A DNA stretch of 64,000 bases from Bacteroidetes bacterium SCGC AAA795-G10 (GCA_003130815.1 QFDA01000004.1:1-64000), one strand, 5' to 3'; shown: positions 1 to 9,038, numbered from the stretch's first letter. The notes: generated by a model from the letters alone, not told the origin. Translations and numbers: made by a program.

Positions 1-63
1 GATATCAGTAGACCATAGAGTAGCAATCGAGTTAAATGTGGAATCTACAGTGCTCATTAGTGA
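1..63. repeat. 63-bp exact inverted copy of part of the SSS symporter gene
   Basis: The first 63 bases are the perfect reverse complement of positions 2933-2995, which lie inside the symporter gene at 1937-3478. Identity stops abruptly at base 64, which pairs against 2932 as a mismatch. All third codon positions are identical, so this is not an old paralogue. The copy also supplies the last ten or so codons and the stop of the lipoprotein gene at 32-532. It is either the edge of a recent inverted duplication that continues left of the window, or a chimeric junction of the kind made by whole-genome amplification or misassembly. The sequence alone cannot decide. Confidence 0.9.
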
Positions 64-532
64 GAGAATTCATCATTCCTCCCAAGTCAAACCAGTCTCC
101 ACCTCTAAAAATCTTGCCATCCTTAAATTCAAATGAATGATAAGTAGTTAAATTTACTTCTTTCCCTGTTTTAACATGTGTAGCATTCCATGTACCGTAA
201 ACACGTGTGCTACCGTCTGGAATACCTGTCTCTGTATTTACACCAGGTAACCAATAGTCTGCTGTAAACTTAAGATTATCGAAATCTGTCTGGTATCCAA
301 TTATTGCTGCTTTTACATCTTCAATACCTCCCATATTCATCCCATAAACCGGCATATGCCATTCCATGTCAGGATGCAAGTAGTTAAACATTGCTTCTGA
401 ATTTTCTTCTTCATGAAGTTTAAAATATGCTTTTGCTATTTCAGTGTTTTTTTCAAACTCTACTCGGTATTCATTGTTTTGACAAGAGCAGAATATTAAA
501 AAAATTATTATCGCACCAAATGTTTTTTTCAT
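32..532 (-). CDS. NTF2/SnoaL-like lipoprotein, C-terminus replaced at a junction
   Basis: A 166-residue protein with a lipoprotein signal (hydrophobic residues 5-15, lipobox FCSC with Cys17), so probably tethered to a membrane on the periplasmic side. The rest resembles the SnoaL/NTF2 alpha+beta cone fold, with a long helix around AYFKLHEEENSEAM, an MEWHMP strand and a YHSFEFKDGKI strand typical of such domains. No catalytic role can be assigned. The natural C-terminus is doubtful: after about residue 155 (MMNSL) the reading frame enters the 63-bp inverted symporter copy and stops there by chance. The true gene may be longer or end differently. Confidence 0.6.
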   Translation of the reverse strand: MKKTFGAIIIFLIFCSCQNNEYRVEFEKNTEIAKAYFKLHEEENSEAMFNYLHPDMEWHMPVYGMNMGGIEDVKAAIIGYQTDFDNLKFTADYWLPGVNTETGIPDGSTRVYGTWNATHVKTGKEVNLTTYHSFEFKDGKIFRGGDWFDLGGMMNSLTNEHCRFHI

Positions 533-783
533 TTTAATTGATTTAATATTAGTACATCTAATATATAGAATGGGTTAAATATTAAATAAAAAATGAGAAA
601 CAAAAATTTTCATTTTTCTAAAATGGAATGAAGCATTTAATTAAAGGTTAAACTGAATTGAAAAGAAATTTTTTTACTAATAAATTCATTTTTGGTTTCC
701 ACCCAAGTTTATCCAGACGATTAGTGAATAGTATTTTATATTAGGCTTTTGAGAAAAGTTCAATTTTTATTAACCTTGTTCAA

Positions 784-1932
784 ATGAATATAAATAGCAA
801 GTCTCAAATTGATGGAGCAGAAATTTCTTGGTTTGCTCCCTTGTGTGATGGAGATGACGATTTCTTAGGTAACCGAAACCCTGCATATAAAAGCAGCTGG
901 GAGAATACTTCATCCATTGTCAAAACAGCTGATCAATTAGGCTATCGAAATGTATTATGTCCATCTTCCTATCAAGTCGGACAAGACACTTTGGCCTTTG
1001 TTGCAAGTATGGCTCCTTTGACTAAAAAGATTAATTTATTGGCTGCTATTCGTTGTGGAGAAGTACATCCTCCGATGTTAGCCAGATACATTGCCACACT
1101 TGATCATATGCTTAAAGGGCGACTAACAATAAATATTATTTCCTCAGATTTACCTGGAACAAAATTGAATTCGAATGAACGGTATACGCGTTCAAGAGAA
1201 GTTATTGAAATCTTAAAGCAAGCCTGGAACAAAGATCAAATCAATTTTCAGGGAGACTATTATAAATTTCTATTACCTTCAGCGCCTGTAAAGCCATATC
1301 AGCAAAATGGTGGTCCATTACTTTATTTTGGTGGTTATTCTGCTGAAGGTGTTAACTTATGTGCAGAACATTGTGATGTTTACTTAATGTGGCCAGAAAC
1401 CGAAAAAAAACTGCAAGAATTAATGGATAATATGAAAGAAAAAGCAGCAGTATACCGACGAACTGTTCAGTTTGGGCTTCGAGTACATGTCATTGTCCGT
1501 GAAACAGAAAAAGAAGCCCGTGCATATGCTGATGGACTATTATCAAAGCTTGATCTTGATCTTGGAAATGATCTTCGCAATCGATCACAAGATGCTACTT
1601 CCTTAGGAGTAGCACGTCAATCACAACTTCGTGAGCAGTCTGACGACAAATATTATATTGAACCTAACCTTTGGACAGGTATTGGTTTGGCTCGCTCAGG
1701 TTGTGGTGCCGCTTTGGTGGGCAACCCTGATCAAATTGTTGCCAAATTAGAGCATTATATTGAAATGGGGATTCACTCTTTTATTCTTTCTGGCTATCCT
1801 CACCAAAGTGAATGTGAACTTTTTGGGCAATACGTTTTGCCGCGTCTGAAGACCATATCCTTGCCTGAAGTTCTTGGACGTATTCCGAAAGATACCCCCA
1901 GAAGTCCTCTAGGAAAGGGTCCAAGAAATTAA
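784..1932 (+). CDS. LLM-class flavin-dependent monooxygenase, SsuD-like
   Basis: A 382-residue member of the luciferase-like FMNH2-dependent monooxygenases, closest by eye to alkanesulfonate monooxygenase SsuD, which releases sulfite and an aldehyde from alkanesulfonates. Support: near-standard SsuD length (about 380), the N-terminal ISWFAPL strand, the GRLTINIISSDLPG segment and a C-terminal GNPDQIVAKLEHYIEMGIHSF helix-strand unit typical of the TIM barrel. It is cytoplasmic, with no signal peptide. The next gene, a sodium symporter, starts 4 bases after the stop, so they are co-transcribed. No SsuE reductase or SsuABC transporter is present. Hand-counted lines run near 40-45% GC, above the neighbours. 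The substrate is inferred only; other LLM substrates are possible. Confidence 0.75.
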   Translation: MNINSKSQIDGAEISWFAPLCDGDDDFLGNRNPAYKSSWENTSSIVKTADQLGYRNVLCPSSYQVGQDTLAFVASMAPLTKKINLLAAIRCGEVHPPMLARYIATLDHMLKGRLTINIISSDLPGTKLNSNERYTRSREVIEILKQAWNKDQINFQGDYYKFLLPSAPVKPYQQNGGPLLYFGGYSAEGVNLCAEHCDVYLMWPETEKKLQELMDNMKEKAAVYRRTVQFGLRVHVIVRETEKEARAYADGLLSKLDLDLGNDLRNRSQDATSLGVARQSQLREQSDDKYYIEPNLWTGIGLARSGCGAALVGNPDQIVAKLEHYIEMGIHSFILSGYPHQSECELFGQYVLPRLKTISLPEVLGRIPKDTPRSPLGKGPRN

Positions 1933-1936
1933 AGCC

Positions 1937-3478
1937 ATGATCGATTTTCTCATAGTAATTTTCTACTTTGCTGTCATCTTATTTGTTGCATTAAGAGGAA
2001 GAATTCAAACCGACAGCACAGCAGATGAATACTTTTTAAGCTCCCGGAATTTGCCCTGGTATTCTGTTGCACTTTCTACAGTTGCCACCAACATTCAAGG
2101 GTATCAGTTTTTAGGAATGATGGGCTCAGCTTACTTATATGGATTAGCCCAAGCAAATCTTGAGATTAACTCGGTACAAGGTATTTTGATAGCTACTTTC
2201 GTTTTTGTACCCCTTTTTTTACGTGAGAAAATTACCACCATTACACAATTCGTAGCAAAAAAATTAGGTAATCGCATTGCCTTGTTTTATTCTTTGACCA
2301 ACATGGCTCTATTTTCTACAGTAACTTTGGGAGCAGCTTTATTTTGGGGTGCTTATGCTGCAGATATAGTTTTTGGGGAACAGCTTACTTTTTTACATGG
2401 CAACCGAATAATCCGTATTGGGTTGTTGATTCTTTTCTTGGGTATTTTCTCTGCTCTTTACACTTATTTAGGAGGGCTAAGTGCGGTAGTTAAAACGGAT
2501 ATTGTTCAGTTTAGTGTGCTTCTTATTGGAGGTATTTTTGTTTGTTTGACTACGATTAGCTATTTAGGAGGCTGGGATAAATTATACACAATTACCCCTG
2601 CTAAAATGCATTTGCACCTACCTTCAAATCATCCAACCTTGCCATGGACACATCTTTTTGGTTTGTTTTTTTTGAACATTAATTATTGGTGTGCCAATCA
2701 AACAGTTATGCAACGTGCGCTGGCTGCTAAAAGTGTCGCCCAGGCACAAACGGGTCTTATGGTGGGCGGCTTGATTAAATACTTCATGGCCGTAATTATA
2801 ATTGTGCCAGGCATAGCCCTTTACGGTATTTTAGGAAACAGTTTAGTAGAACCAGACCTCGCCTTCCCATATTTAGTAAAAACCTATTTACCCGTTGGTG
2901 TGAAAGGTATTATTCTTTGTGGTTTATTTGCTTCACTAATGAGCACTGTAGATTCCACATTTAACTCGATTGCTACTCTATGGTCTACTGATATCTATGC
3001 TCTATACCTTCGACCTAAAGCCAATGACCAAGAAAAAATTTCCGCAGGTCGAAAAGCAATTTTATTTAGTCTCACAACCGCATTATTGACGGGGCTCATA
3101 TTGCTTTACCTAAAATTTGACAATCCAAATTCAGCATTTACACACACTTTAAATAATTTGAGATATTATATTAATTGTGGAATTGTGGTGTTGATTTGTA
3201 GCTCTGTTTTATTAATACGTCCAAATTTAAAATTCGTACTTGCTGCATTTCTTTTGACTCTTCCACTTAACTTAAGCTTACAAGTTTTATTTCCTTGTAT
3301 AAATTATTTCGTACGGGCGTTTTTGGTTATTTTTTCTAGTCTGATAATTGTACTTATAGGAAGTAAAGGTAGTCTAAATTCTTTATTTTCACTCTTTCAA
3401 CCCGCTAATTCAAAAACTAAGAGATGGGGTTGGGTTTTGGCGATTAGTCTATTAATCCTTCATGTTATTTTCCATTAG
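1937..3478 (+). CDS. Sodium:solute symporter (SSS family)
   Basis: A 513-residue inner-membrane protein with about 13 hydrophobic segments. SSS hallmarks include the N-terminal DEYFLSSRNLPWY motif, TVATNIQGYQFLG, a GGLSAVVKTD loop, and SLMSTVDSTFNSIATLW, which corresponds to the Na2 sodium site with paired Ser/Thr. It follows the SsuD-like gene by 4 bases, so the pair may import and then oxidise a sulfonate or similar compound; that is inference. Positions 2933-2995 are duplicated in inverted form at the window start. GC is higher than in the fucosidase genes nearby, as for its partner, which hints at joint acquisition. Confidence 0.85.
   Translation: MIDFLIVIFYFAVILFVALRGRIQTDSTADEYFLSSRNLPWYSVALSTVATNIQGYQFLGMMGSAYLYGLAQANLEINSVQGILIATFVFVPLFLREKITTITQFVAKKLGNRIALFYSLTNMALFSTVTLGAALFWGAYAADIVFGEQLTFLHGNRIIRIGLLILFLGIFSALYTYLGGLSAVVKTDIVQFSVLLIGGIFVCLTTISYLGGWDKLYTITPAKMHLHLPSNHPTLPWTHLFGLFFLNINYWCANQTVMQRALAAKSVAQAQTGLMVGGLIKYFMAVIIIVPGIALYGILGNSLVEPDLAFPYLVKTYLPVGVKGIILCGLFASLMSTVDSTFNSIATLWSTDIYALYLRPKANDQEKISAGRKAILFSLTTALLTGLILLYLKFDNPNSAFTHTLNNLRYYINCGIVVLICSSVLLIRPNLKFVLAAFLLTLPLNLSLQVLFPCINYFVRAFLVIFSSLIIVLIGSKGSLNSLFSLFQPANSKTKRWGWVLAISLLILHVIFH
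2933..2995. repeat. Source copy of the 63-bp inverted repeat
   Basis: This segment encodes the sodium-site region around SLMSTVDSTFNSIATLW of the symporter and reads through intact, so it is the native copy. Its exact reverse complement forms positions 1-63. The two copies are 2.87 kb apart in inverted orientation. Confidence 0.9.
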
Positions 3479-3480
3479 GG

Positions 3481-3496
3481 CACTTAAAATTAAGTG
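3481..3496. terminator. Perfect 16-bp palindrome after the symporter gene
   Basis: CACTTAA-AA-TTAAGTG lies 2 bases after the symporter stop and before the convergent fucosidase gene. It could form a small hairpin at the end of both transcripts. No T-tract follows, so an intrinsic terminator is only a weak possibility. Confidence 0.3.
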
Positions 3497-3539
3497 TCAA
3501 AACAGAGATCTGAAAATCAATAAAAATGATACTATAGAA

Positions 3540-5345
3540 TTAATCAGCAATTTCTTCAAGCCACATCCATTGCCATTGTAAAGGATTTTGAGAAGATGTT
3601 TTAATTTTTAAATCAATATCATAAAATCCTACATCTTCAAAGTTAATTGTTCCTATTGTAGATGATTTAAATCTATCTATTATATAGTCTTGAATTGGCT
3701 CTCCAACAGTTTTTCCAGTATAGTTAAATCGATGTTTATAAGACTTTTTATTAATGCTTACTGTCATAAATCCATCAGTGATTTTCTTTTGAAAATTATA
3801 GGAGGTATCGATATTAAATTTTGACGGTTTATCTACAAAAATTTTCCATGAAATATTAAGTGAATCGTTTACTTGTATATTAGATGGAATGGATCCTTCT
3901 CTTTTTGATTCGTTCAAAATATAATCTCCTTGGTATGATTTTGAATTTGATAGTTTTAAAGAATAACCATTAAATTTCGATTTTGCAACCAAGTCCCTAT
4001 CAACAGTTGGTTTTTTATCATATTCTAGTTCAATTAAATTAACATAGGGGTCTGGCAGATCAGTTGGAAGTTTAATTTTCAGAAAAGCTTTATTGAAGTC
4101 GAAGTTCAATTTAATCTTTGATTTTTTTGAGATAAGATAAGCGTTCAATGGCTTATTTGTAATACCAGTAACATTGAGGCTGTTTCCTGGCTTTATATCA
4201 AAAATATTCAAAAAGACATTATGCTTTCCTTGTTTATTATGTTTGTATGTGATAAGTCCCCAGTCATGTAAATTACTGCGTAAGTCAAAAGCTTCCGCAC
4301 CATATACAGATTTACCATAAAATTTCAACCACTTCCCTATTTCACTAAATCTTTTTCCTATCTCGTAAGGCACTGATCCATCTGATGTTGGGCCAATATT
4401 TAGCATCAGATTACCATTCAAGCTAACATTCCCAATTAATGATCTTAAAATTGATGTAGTTGATTTCCATTCATTTTCATTTTTACTATAACCCCATGAA
4501 TGTGCAACAGTTGCAGGGGTTTGCCATGGATAATCAAATTTATATTCACCTAACTGATTATCGCCAAGTGTTCTGAAATCAACGTCTTCGTCTTCCTCAA
4601 CAGATAAGCCTAAACGTGAATTAATCAGACAATTTGGTTGTATTTCTCTTATTAAATTTTTAAGTTGAAGTAATTGATCTTTTGAAACAATAGTTTGGTC
4701 ATGGTGAAGCCACATATCAAACCAAATCATACTAATTTCGCCATAATTTGTTAAAAGTTCTTTCATTTGAGGTATTACTTTTTCTTGCCAATAAATATCA
4801 AACTTATCTTTATCAAGCCAATAAATTTCTTTTGAATTATCCCACGCATAAGGGTGTTCCCAATCAGTCCAATGCGAGTAATAAAAACCAAGTTTCAAAT
4901 TATGTTTTTTACAGGCTTCTGATAAATCTTTTATAATATCCCTTTTTGGTTCACTATAATTGTAAATATTAAAATCACTTGCCTTACTATTCCAAATTGC
5001 AAAACCATCATGATGTTTAGCTGTGATAGTGATATATTTCATTCCTGCTTTTTTAGCTAAAAGAACCCATTCTTCGGGATCTATTTTATTCCAATCAAAT
5101 CTTTTTGAAAGTTTTATATATTCACTTTTTTCAATTTGATTTCTGTATTGAATCCATTCAGCATAGTCATTGTCATATCTTACCTTTTCACCTTTCCAGT
5201 TTCCTTCTGCCCCACTATAAAGTCCCCAATGAATAAACATCCCAAACCGATCATTTACGAACCATTTGGCTCTTTCATTTACAAGATTTTGACAATTAGT
5301 TTTTATCGAAAAAATAACAAAAAATACAAGTAAAATTTTCTTCAT
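3540..5345 (-). CDS. Secreted alpha-L-fucosidase, GH29
   Basis: A 601-residue GH29 enzyme that hydrolyses terminal alpha-L-fucose with retention. A signal peptide occupies about residues 1-18. Family landmarks are RFGMFIHWGLYS near the N-terminus, YITITAKHHDGFAIWNS (substrate-binding histidines), HNLKLGFYYSHWTDW, and MIWFDMW, where the Asp is the expected nucleophile. The catalytic barrel covers about residues 25-350; a beta-sandwich region fills the C-terminus, where the long tail (about 440-601) may be an extra carbohydrate-binding module. It is monocistronic, convergent with the symporter. A GH95 fucosidase lies 4 kb away, suggesting use of fucosylated algal glycan. Confidence 0.92.
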   Translation of the reverse strand: MKKILLVFFVIFSIKTNCQNLVNERAKWFVNDRFGMFIHWGLYSGAEGNWKGEKVRYDNDYAEWIQYRNQIEKSEYIKLSKRFDWNKIDPEEWVLLAKKAGMKYITITAKHHDGFAIWNSKASDFNIYNYSEPKRDIIKDLSEACKKHNLKLGFYYSHWTDWEHPYAWDNSKEIYWLDKDKFDIYWQEKVIPQMKELLTNYGEISMIWFDMWLHHDQTIVSKDQLLQLKNLIREIQPNCLINSRLGLSVEEDEDVDFRTLGDNQLGEYKFDYPWQTPATVAHSWGYSKNENEWKSTTSILRSLIGNVSLNGNLMLNIGPTSDGSVPYEIGKRFSEIGKWLKFYGKSVYGAEAFDLRSNLHDWGLITYKHNKQGKHNVFLNIFDIKPGNSLNVTGITNKPLNAYLISKKSKIKLNFDFNKAFLKIKLPTDLPDPYVNLIELEYDKKPTVDRDLVAKSKFNGYSLKLSNSKSYQGDYILNESKREGSIPSNIQVNDSLNISWKIFVDKPSKFNIDTSYNFQKKITDGFMTVSINKKSYKHRFNYTGKTVGEPIQDYIIDRFKSSTIGTINFEDVGFYDIDLKIKTSSQNPLQWQWMWLEEIAD

Positions 5346-5437
5346 ATCAAATAATTGGGTATTGAATTAATCTAATTAATAAATATTGTAATTTATTCTT
5401 CTATTTAAAACTACTAAAATTTAGTTACTTTAAATAA

Positions 5438-6451
5438 ATGGAAATATTCCAAAGTCTCGTAAAAAATCTTTTAGTTCTCATAGGAGTATTACTCTTACTA
5501 ATAATATCTCTTTTAATTGGATCTGTTTATTTTGATGAAATTTGGCAACCACATTCTAAAGAAGATATTGTTGAATGGGATCCAAAGACTGTTGTACTAA
5601 ATAATCCGACTGCAAGTAGTGAGGTAAAAAAAGGGTTTCTTATTCTAGATTCAACCTCCCATTTTATTGGTCCGCTTAGTCGCAACTTTAAATATGCTGG
5701 AAATAACCTGTCTTGCACAAGCTGTCACCTAAATGGAGGTACTTTATCAGGGGCTGCTTCATGGATTGGAATCTTTAAAAGATTTCCTCAATTCAGCGGA
5801 AGAGAGAACAAGTCTGGTACTCTTGTTGAAAGAATAAATGGTTGTATGGAAAGAAGTATGAATGGTATAGCTCTTCCAAAAGAATCTGACCAAATGAGAT
5901 ATATTTTAGCTTACATGAAATGGTTAGACTATGGTTTACCAAAACTTAATTCTAAAAATTTTAAAGGATACCCTAAAATCGAACTTCCCTCTGTAGCAGT
6001 TAATTTAAAAAAAGGAAAATCAATATATCTTAAAGAATGTGTGGTTTGTCATGGTGAAAATGGACAGGGTATGATGTATCAAAATGAAAATAAAGGATAT
6101 CAATATCCACCATTGTGGGGATCTGATTCATATAATGATGGAGCAGGAATGAATCGAGTTCTTACTGCTGCAGCTTTTATAAAAAATAATATGCCATACC
6201 TACAAGCAACATGGAAGACACCTAAACTTACAGATGAAGAAGCATTTCATGTTGCAGGTTATATTAATAGTTTTCCAAGGCCTCAAAAAATAAATAAGGA
6301 AAATGATTATCCGGATAAAAAACTAAAACCAATGTCAACACCTTATGGGCCCTGGAAGGATAATTTTAGTCCTAAACAACACAAATATGGTCCTTATCTT
6401 CCTATTTATAACTTTTACAAAGAAAAATATGGAATTAAGAAAACAAAATAA
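5438..6451 (+). CDS. Dihaem c-type cytochrome, TsdA-like
   Basis: A 337-residue protein anchored by one N-terminal membrane helix (about residues 9-31) with the rest periplasmic. Two covalent haem sites are visible: CTSCH at 93-97 and CVVCH at 201-205. The segment NGCMERSMNG (about 134-143) followed by AYMKWL is characteristic of thiosulfate dehydrogenase TsdA and related SoxA-like cytochromes, which oxidise thiosulfate to tetrathionate or act in reverse. Direction and substrate cannot be told from sequence. It stands alone between GH29 and a convergent DUF1080 gene. Its maturation would use system II, whose fused CcsBA is encoded at 36817-39954. Confidence 0.75.
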   Translation: MEIFQSLVKNLLVLIGVLLLLIISLLIGSVYFDEIWQPHSKEDIVEWDPKTVVLNNPTASSEVKKGFLILDSTSHFIGPLSRNFKYAGNNLSCTSCHLNGGTLSGAASWIGIFKRFPQFSGRENKSGTLVERINGCMERSMNGIALPKESDQMRYILAYMKWLDYGLPKLNSKNFKGYPKIELPSVAVNLKKGKSIYLKECVVCHGENGQGMMYQNENKGYQYPPLWGSDSYNDGAGMNRVLTAAAFIKNNMPYLQATWKTPKLTDEEAFHVAGYINSFPRPQKINKENDYPDKKLKPMSTPYGPWKDNFSPKQHKYGPYLPIYNFYKEKYGIKKTK

Positions 6452-6453
6452 AC

Positions 6454-7386
6454 TTAATTAGGAAGTTGAATTTTAATATTACGGTATTCAACTATCCCAT
6501 GATCTCCTTGAAGCATAATGGGACCCGGCATTCCCTCCTTGCTATCAAGAGCGCCTCCTGTAATTCCTGGTATTATTTGATCATTAATTATCTTCTTACC
6601 GTTTGCGATAACACTTACCCTTCTTCCGATTAAAGTAATTTCATATCTCTGCCACTCCCCTGCAGGCTTAGCTGCCATTTGATTAGGTTTTAGAAATCCA
6701 TATATGCCACCAAATAATGTGGATTCTGGTTCCAAACCATAATTATCTTCCACTTGAACCTCGTATCGACCTCTGAGATATATGCCTGAATTACTTCCTT
6801 TTGGGTATCTAAATTCAATACTTAATTTAAAATCTTCAAACTTTTCTTCGGTAATAAGATTCACTCCTGATTCAGGGTTTAATAATACGCCTTTTTTTAC
6901 CGTCCATTGATTTTTCATTTTAAGATCAGATGATTTCCAACCTTTTAAATTATTACCATTAAATAATGAAATAGGATTACCCCAATTCACATTCATTGAT
7001 CGGATAAGTTTAGGAGCTCTTACTCCACTAAACTTATTAAATCCACCTTGACTATCTAAAATTACTCCATTAAGTTTACCTTGGTTTAAAACTCCCTGAA
7101 AATGTAAATCATTCAAACCATCAAATTGAGGGGGGATACTAAAATCAATAATTCCATTGTGAAAAAAAACCTCAGATATAGGACGTGCACTTCCATTATG
7201 TGCAACAAAATAGCCCACTAAAGCTTTTGTTCCTGATTTTTTCACCTCTAACCATGAAGGAAAAATGCCATTATCCATTTCCACGTCAAGGTCCCATTTA
7301 CCAACAATATCTTGAGAAACTAATATATTTACGCTCATTACAATAAGCATAAAAAACAACCTTTTATTATTAATTATATTCTTCAT
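6454..7386 (-). CDS. Secreted DUF1080 (3-keto-disaccharide hydrolase-type) protein
   Basis: A 310-residue protein with a signal peptide (about 1-25, ending LVSQ). The C-terminal 170 residues form a DUF1080 concanavalin-like domain: LFNGNNLKGWK, then FKLSIEFRYPKGSNSGIYLRG and QRYEITLIGRRVSVIANG. DUF1080 proteins have been linked to cleavage of 3-keto-glycosides. Residues 30-130 are an extra N-terminal beta-rich region seen in some Bacteroidota members. It is the last gene of a three-gene run with the DUF6503 gene (14 bases upstream) and the pfkB kinase. Substrate is unknown. Confidence 0.8.
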   Translation of the reverse strand: MKNIINNKRLFFMLIVMSVNILVSQDIVGKWDLDVEMDNGIFPSWLEVKKSGTKALVGYFVAHNGSARPISEVFFHNGIIDFSIPPQFDGLNDLHFQGVLNQGKLNGVILDSQGGFNKFSGVRAPKLIRSMNVNWGNPISLFNGNNLKGWKSSDLKMKNQWTVKKGVLLNPESGVNLITEEKFEDFKLSIEFRYPKGSNSGIYLRGRYEVQVEDNYGLEPESTLFGGIYGFLKPNQMAAKPAGEWQRYEITLIGRRVSVIANGKKIINDQIIPGITGGALDSKEGMPGPIMLQGDHGIVEYRNIKIQLPN

Positions 7387-7400
7387 TTTTTATTATTCAT

Positions 7401-8111
7401 TTATTCAATACTTAACATGTCAATACCTAGAAACTTATTATTTGAATTTAAAAACCAACTCCTGTTTTTTGGCATTTTTATTCCTCCTACAACCAGTTCA
7501 TCTTCTAAAATTATATATTCTCCGTCATTTTTTAATTCGTTATGAAAAAATTGATATCGCTTCAATGCAAAAGTTTTTTTGTCAAATAAAAAATACCAAG
7601 TGTCTTTTCCAACTGATTCATCATACGTAACTTTTAAAACCCAAAACTCCTTTTCGTCAATTTTCTTTTCTCCAACTAATGGGTCAACTATTGCACCTAG
7701 ATCCTTAAGTTTCATTGGTAAACCATAAAGGTAAGTATAATAGTCCCTAAAATAAATTGCTCTTTTACAATTTAAATTATACTTTGCTTTTATCTCATCA
7801 GTCAAATCCGATTTACCATTGAATTCTAAATAACACTTTTCGCCTTCGAGTTTTGAAATTAAAATATTGTCATTTTGATGAACTTCGAGTCTAAAAAGCG
7901 CAGATGGTAAATTTATCTTTATTTTACTTTTCCTTTTGGGACGATTCGGTGATACCATATTAACAACAAAATCAGCATTAAAGAAGTCCCAATTTGAATA
8001 AGGATCGTGATAAGAAATTGCTTTTTCCAACAGTTTTTTTCCATCAAAGTCTTGTGAATTTATGTGTAAAAATGAAAAACAAACTAAAAAAACAGTTAAA
8101 ACTCTATTCAT
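7401..8111 (-). CDS. DUF6503 family secreted protein
   Basis: A 236-residue protein with an N-terminal signal peptide (ending INSQ, about residue 19). It matches the Bacteroidota DUF6503 pattern: an opening LLEKAISYHDPYSNW helix, antiparallel strands, YYTYLYGLPMKLKDLG in the middle and a late KRYQFFH strand. The fold is probably LolA/LppX-like, a half-barrel that binds lipid or hydrophobic ligand in the periplasm; that is inference from beta pattern. It sits between the pfkB kinase (27 bases) and the DUF1080 gene (14 bases) on one strand. No enzymatic motif is seen. Confidence 0.75.
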   Translation of the reverse strand: MNRVLTVFLVCFSFLHINSQDFDGKKLLEKAISYHDPYSNWDFFNADFVVNMVSPNRPKRKSKIKINLPSALFRLEVHQNDNILISKLEGEKCYLEFNGKSDLTDEIKAKYNLNCKRAIYFRDYYTYLYGLPMKLKDLGAIVDPLVGEKKIDEKEFWVLKVTYDESVGKDTWYFLFDKKTFALKRYQFFHNELKNDGEYIILEDELVVGGIKMPKNRSWFLNSNNKFLGIDMLSIE

Positions 8112-8138
8112 AAGTAAAAAATATTAATAAAATTAAAC

Positions 8139-9038
8139 CTATAAAGCTTTATCCATAAATGCATATAAATCATGTTCTGAAATTTTTGTATTTGCACCTG
8201 AGTGAGATGAAACAAGTGCTCCCATCGCACAAGCTTTTTCTAATGCTTCATTGATATTTTTTTTATTAATTAAATTAAATACAAGTGTTGCTAAAAAAGA
8301 ATCTCCTGCACCAACTGTATCAATAACATCTACTTTAAACCCGTCGCTATTAAACCACTCTCCGGTATGATATAAACTAGCCCCTTTACTTCCCATTGTA
8401 ATGCAAATAATATCTGTGTTAGTCTTTTCTGAAATAAATTTGACATGGTCTTTAATTGAACTGAAGGGTGAATTCATTGAATCAGCTATCAATAAAAGCT
8501 CATGATCATTAAATTTGAGCATATCCGAGCGCATCATTAAGTCTTCTATTTGAATTAGATCGTAAAATGGAGGTCTTAGGTTCAAATCAAAAACTCGAAA
8601 CTTTGCTAAATCTAACAGAATGTCTAACGTTTTATATGAATTAGCTCTAGCTGCCAAACTTCCGTAAACAAGTACACAGGAGTCTTTAATTAGTTGAAAA
8701 ATTTCCTCTTTGGGCTCAATAAAGTCCCATGCAACATTACTAATTATATCATATTTTGCGGAACCGCTGCTATCTAAAGATACCTCAACTTTTCCGGTTT
8801 GGTGGTTGGGATCAATTTGAATGTAATTTGTACTGATTTGATTGTTTTGCATTTGTTTGAGTATTTCGTTGCCTAAATTATCATCTCCTACTCTACTTAT
8901 AAAATCGACATCAGCTCCAAAATTTTTTAGAGAATTTGTAACATTAAATGGAGCCCCTCCTAGTTTTTTCCCGTCTGGAAAATGATCCCATAATACCTCA
9001 CCAAAACAAATAATTTTTTTTGATTTCATCTTTTCCAT
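8139..9038 (-). CDS. PfkB-family sugar kinase, probable fructokinase
   Basis: A 299-residue cytoplasmic ribokinase/PfkB kinase. The glycine-rich substrate motif (GGAPFNV, 27-33) and the ATP/anion-hole signature VIDTVGAGDSFLA (238-250, catalytic base Asp246) are intact. The N-terminal GEVLWDHFPDG is typical of bacterial fructokinases, which make fructose-6-phosphate. Met4 is an alternative start. It leads a three-gene run with DUF6503 and DUF1080. A 2-keto-3-deoxygluconate kinase would be needed by the hexuronate locus downstream, but the N-terminal motif favours fructokinase; that distinction is tentative. Confidence 0.8.
   Translation of the reverse strand: MEKMKSKKIICFGEVLWDHFPDGKKLGGAPFNVTNSLKNFGADVDFISRVGDDNLGNEILKQMQNNQISTNYIQIDPNHQTGKVEVSLDSSGSAKYDIISNVAWDFIEPKEEIFQLIKDSCVLVYGSLAARANSYKTLDILLDLAKFRVFDLNLRPPFYDLIQIEDLMMRSDMLKFNDHELLLIADSMNSPFSSIKDHVKFISEKTNTDIICITMGSKGASLYHTGEWFNSDGFKVDVIDTVGAGDSFLATLVFNLINKKNINEALEKACAMGALVSSHSGANTKISEHDLYAFMDKAL

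Noticed and set aside
533-783. 250-base gap between the lipoprotein and SsuD-like genes, examined for small genes or RNA
   Set aside because: It is A/T-rich with no coding frame, no stable hairpin and no exact -7 element; only ordinary promoter space is visible.
8139-9038. PfkB kinase considered as the missing KDG kinase of the uronate pathway
   Set aside because: The N-terminal GEVLWDHFPDG and the neighbours favour fructokinase, and it is outside the uronate operons.
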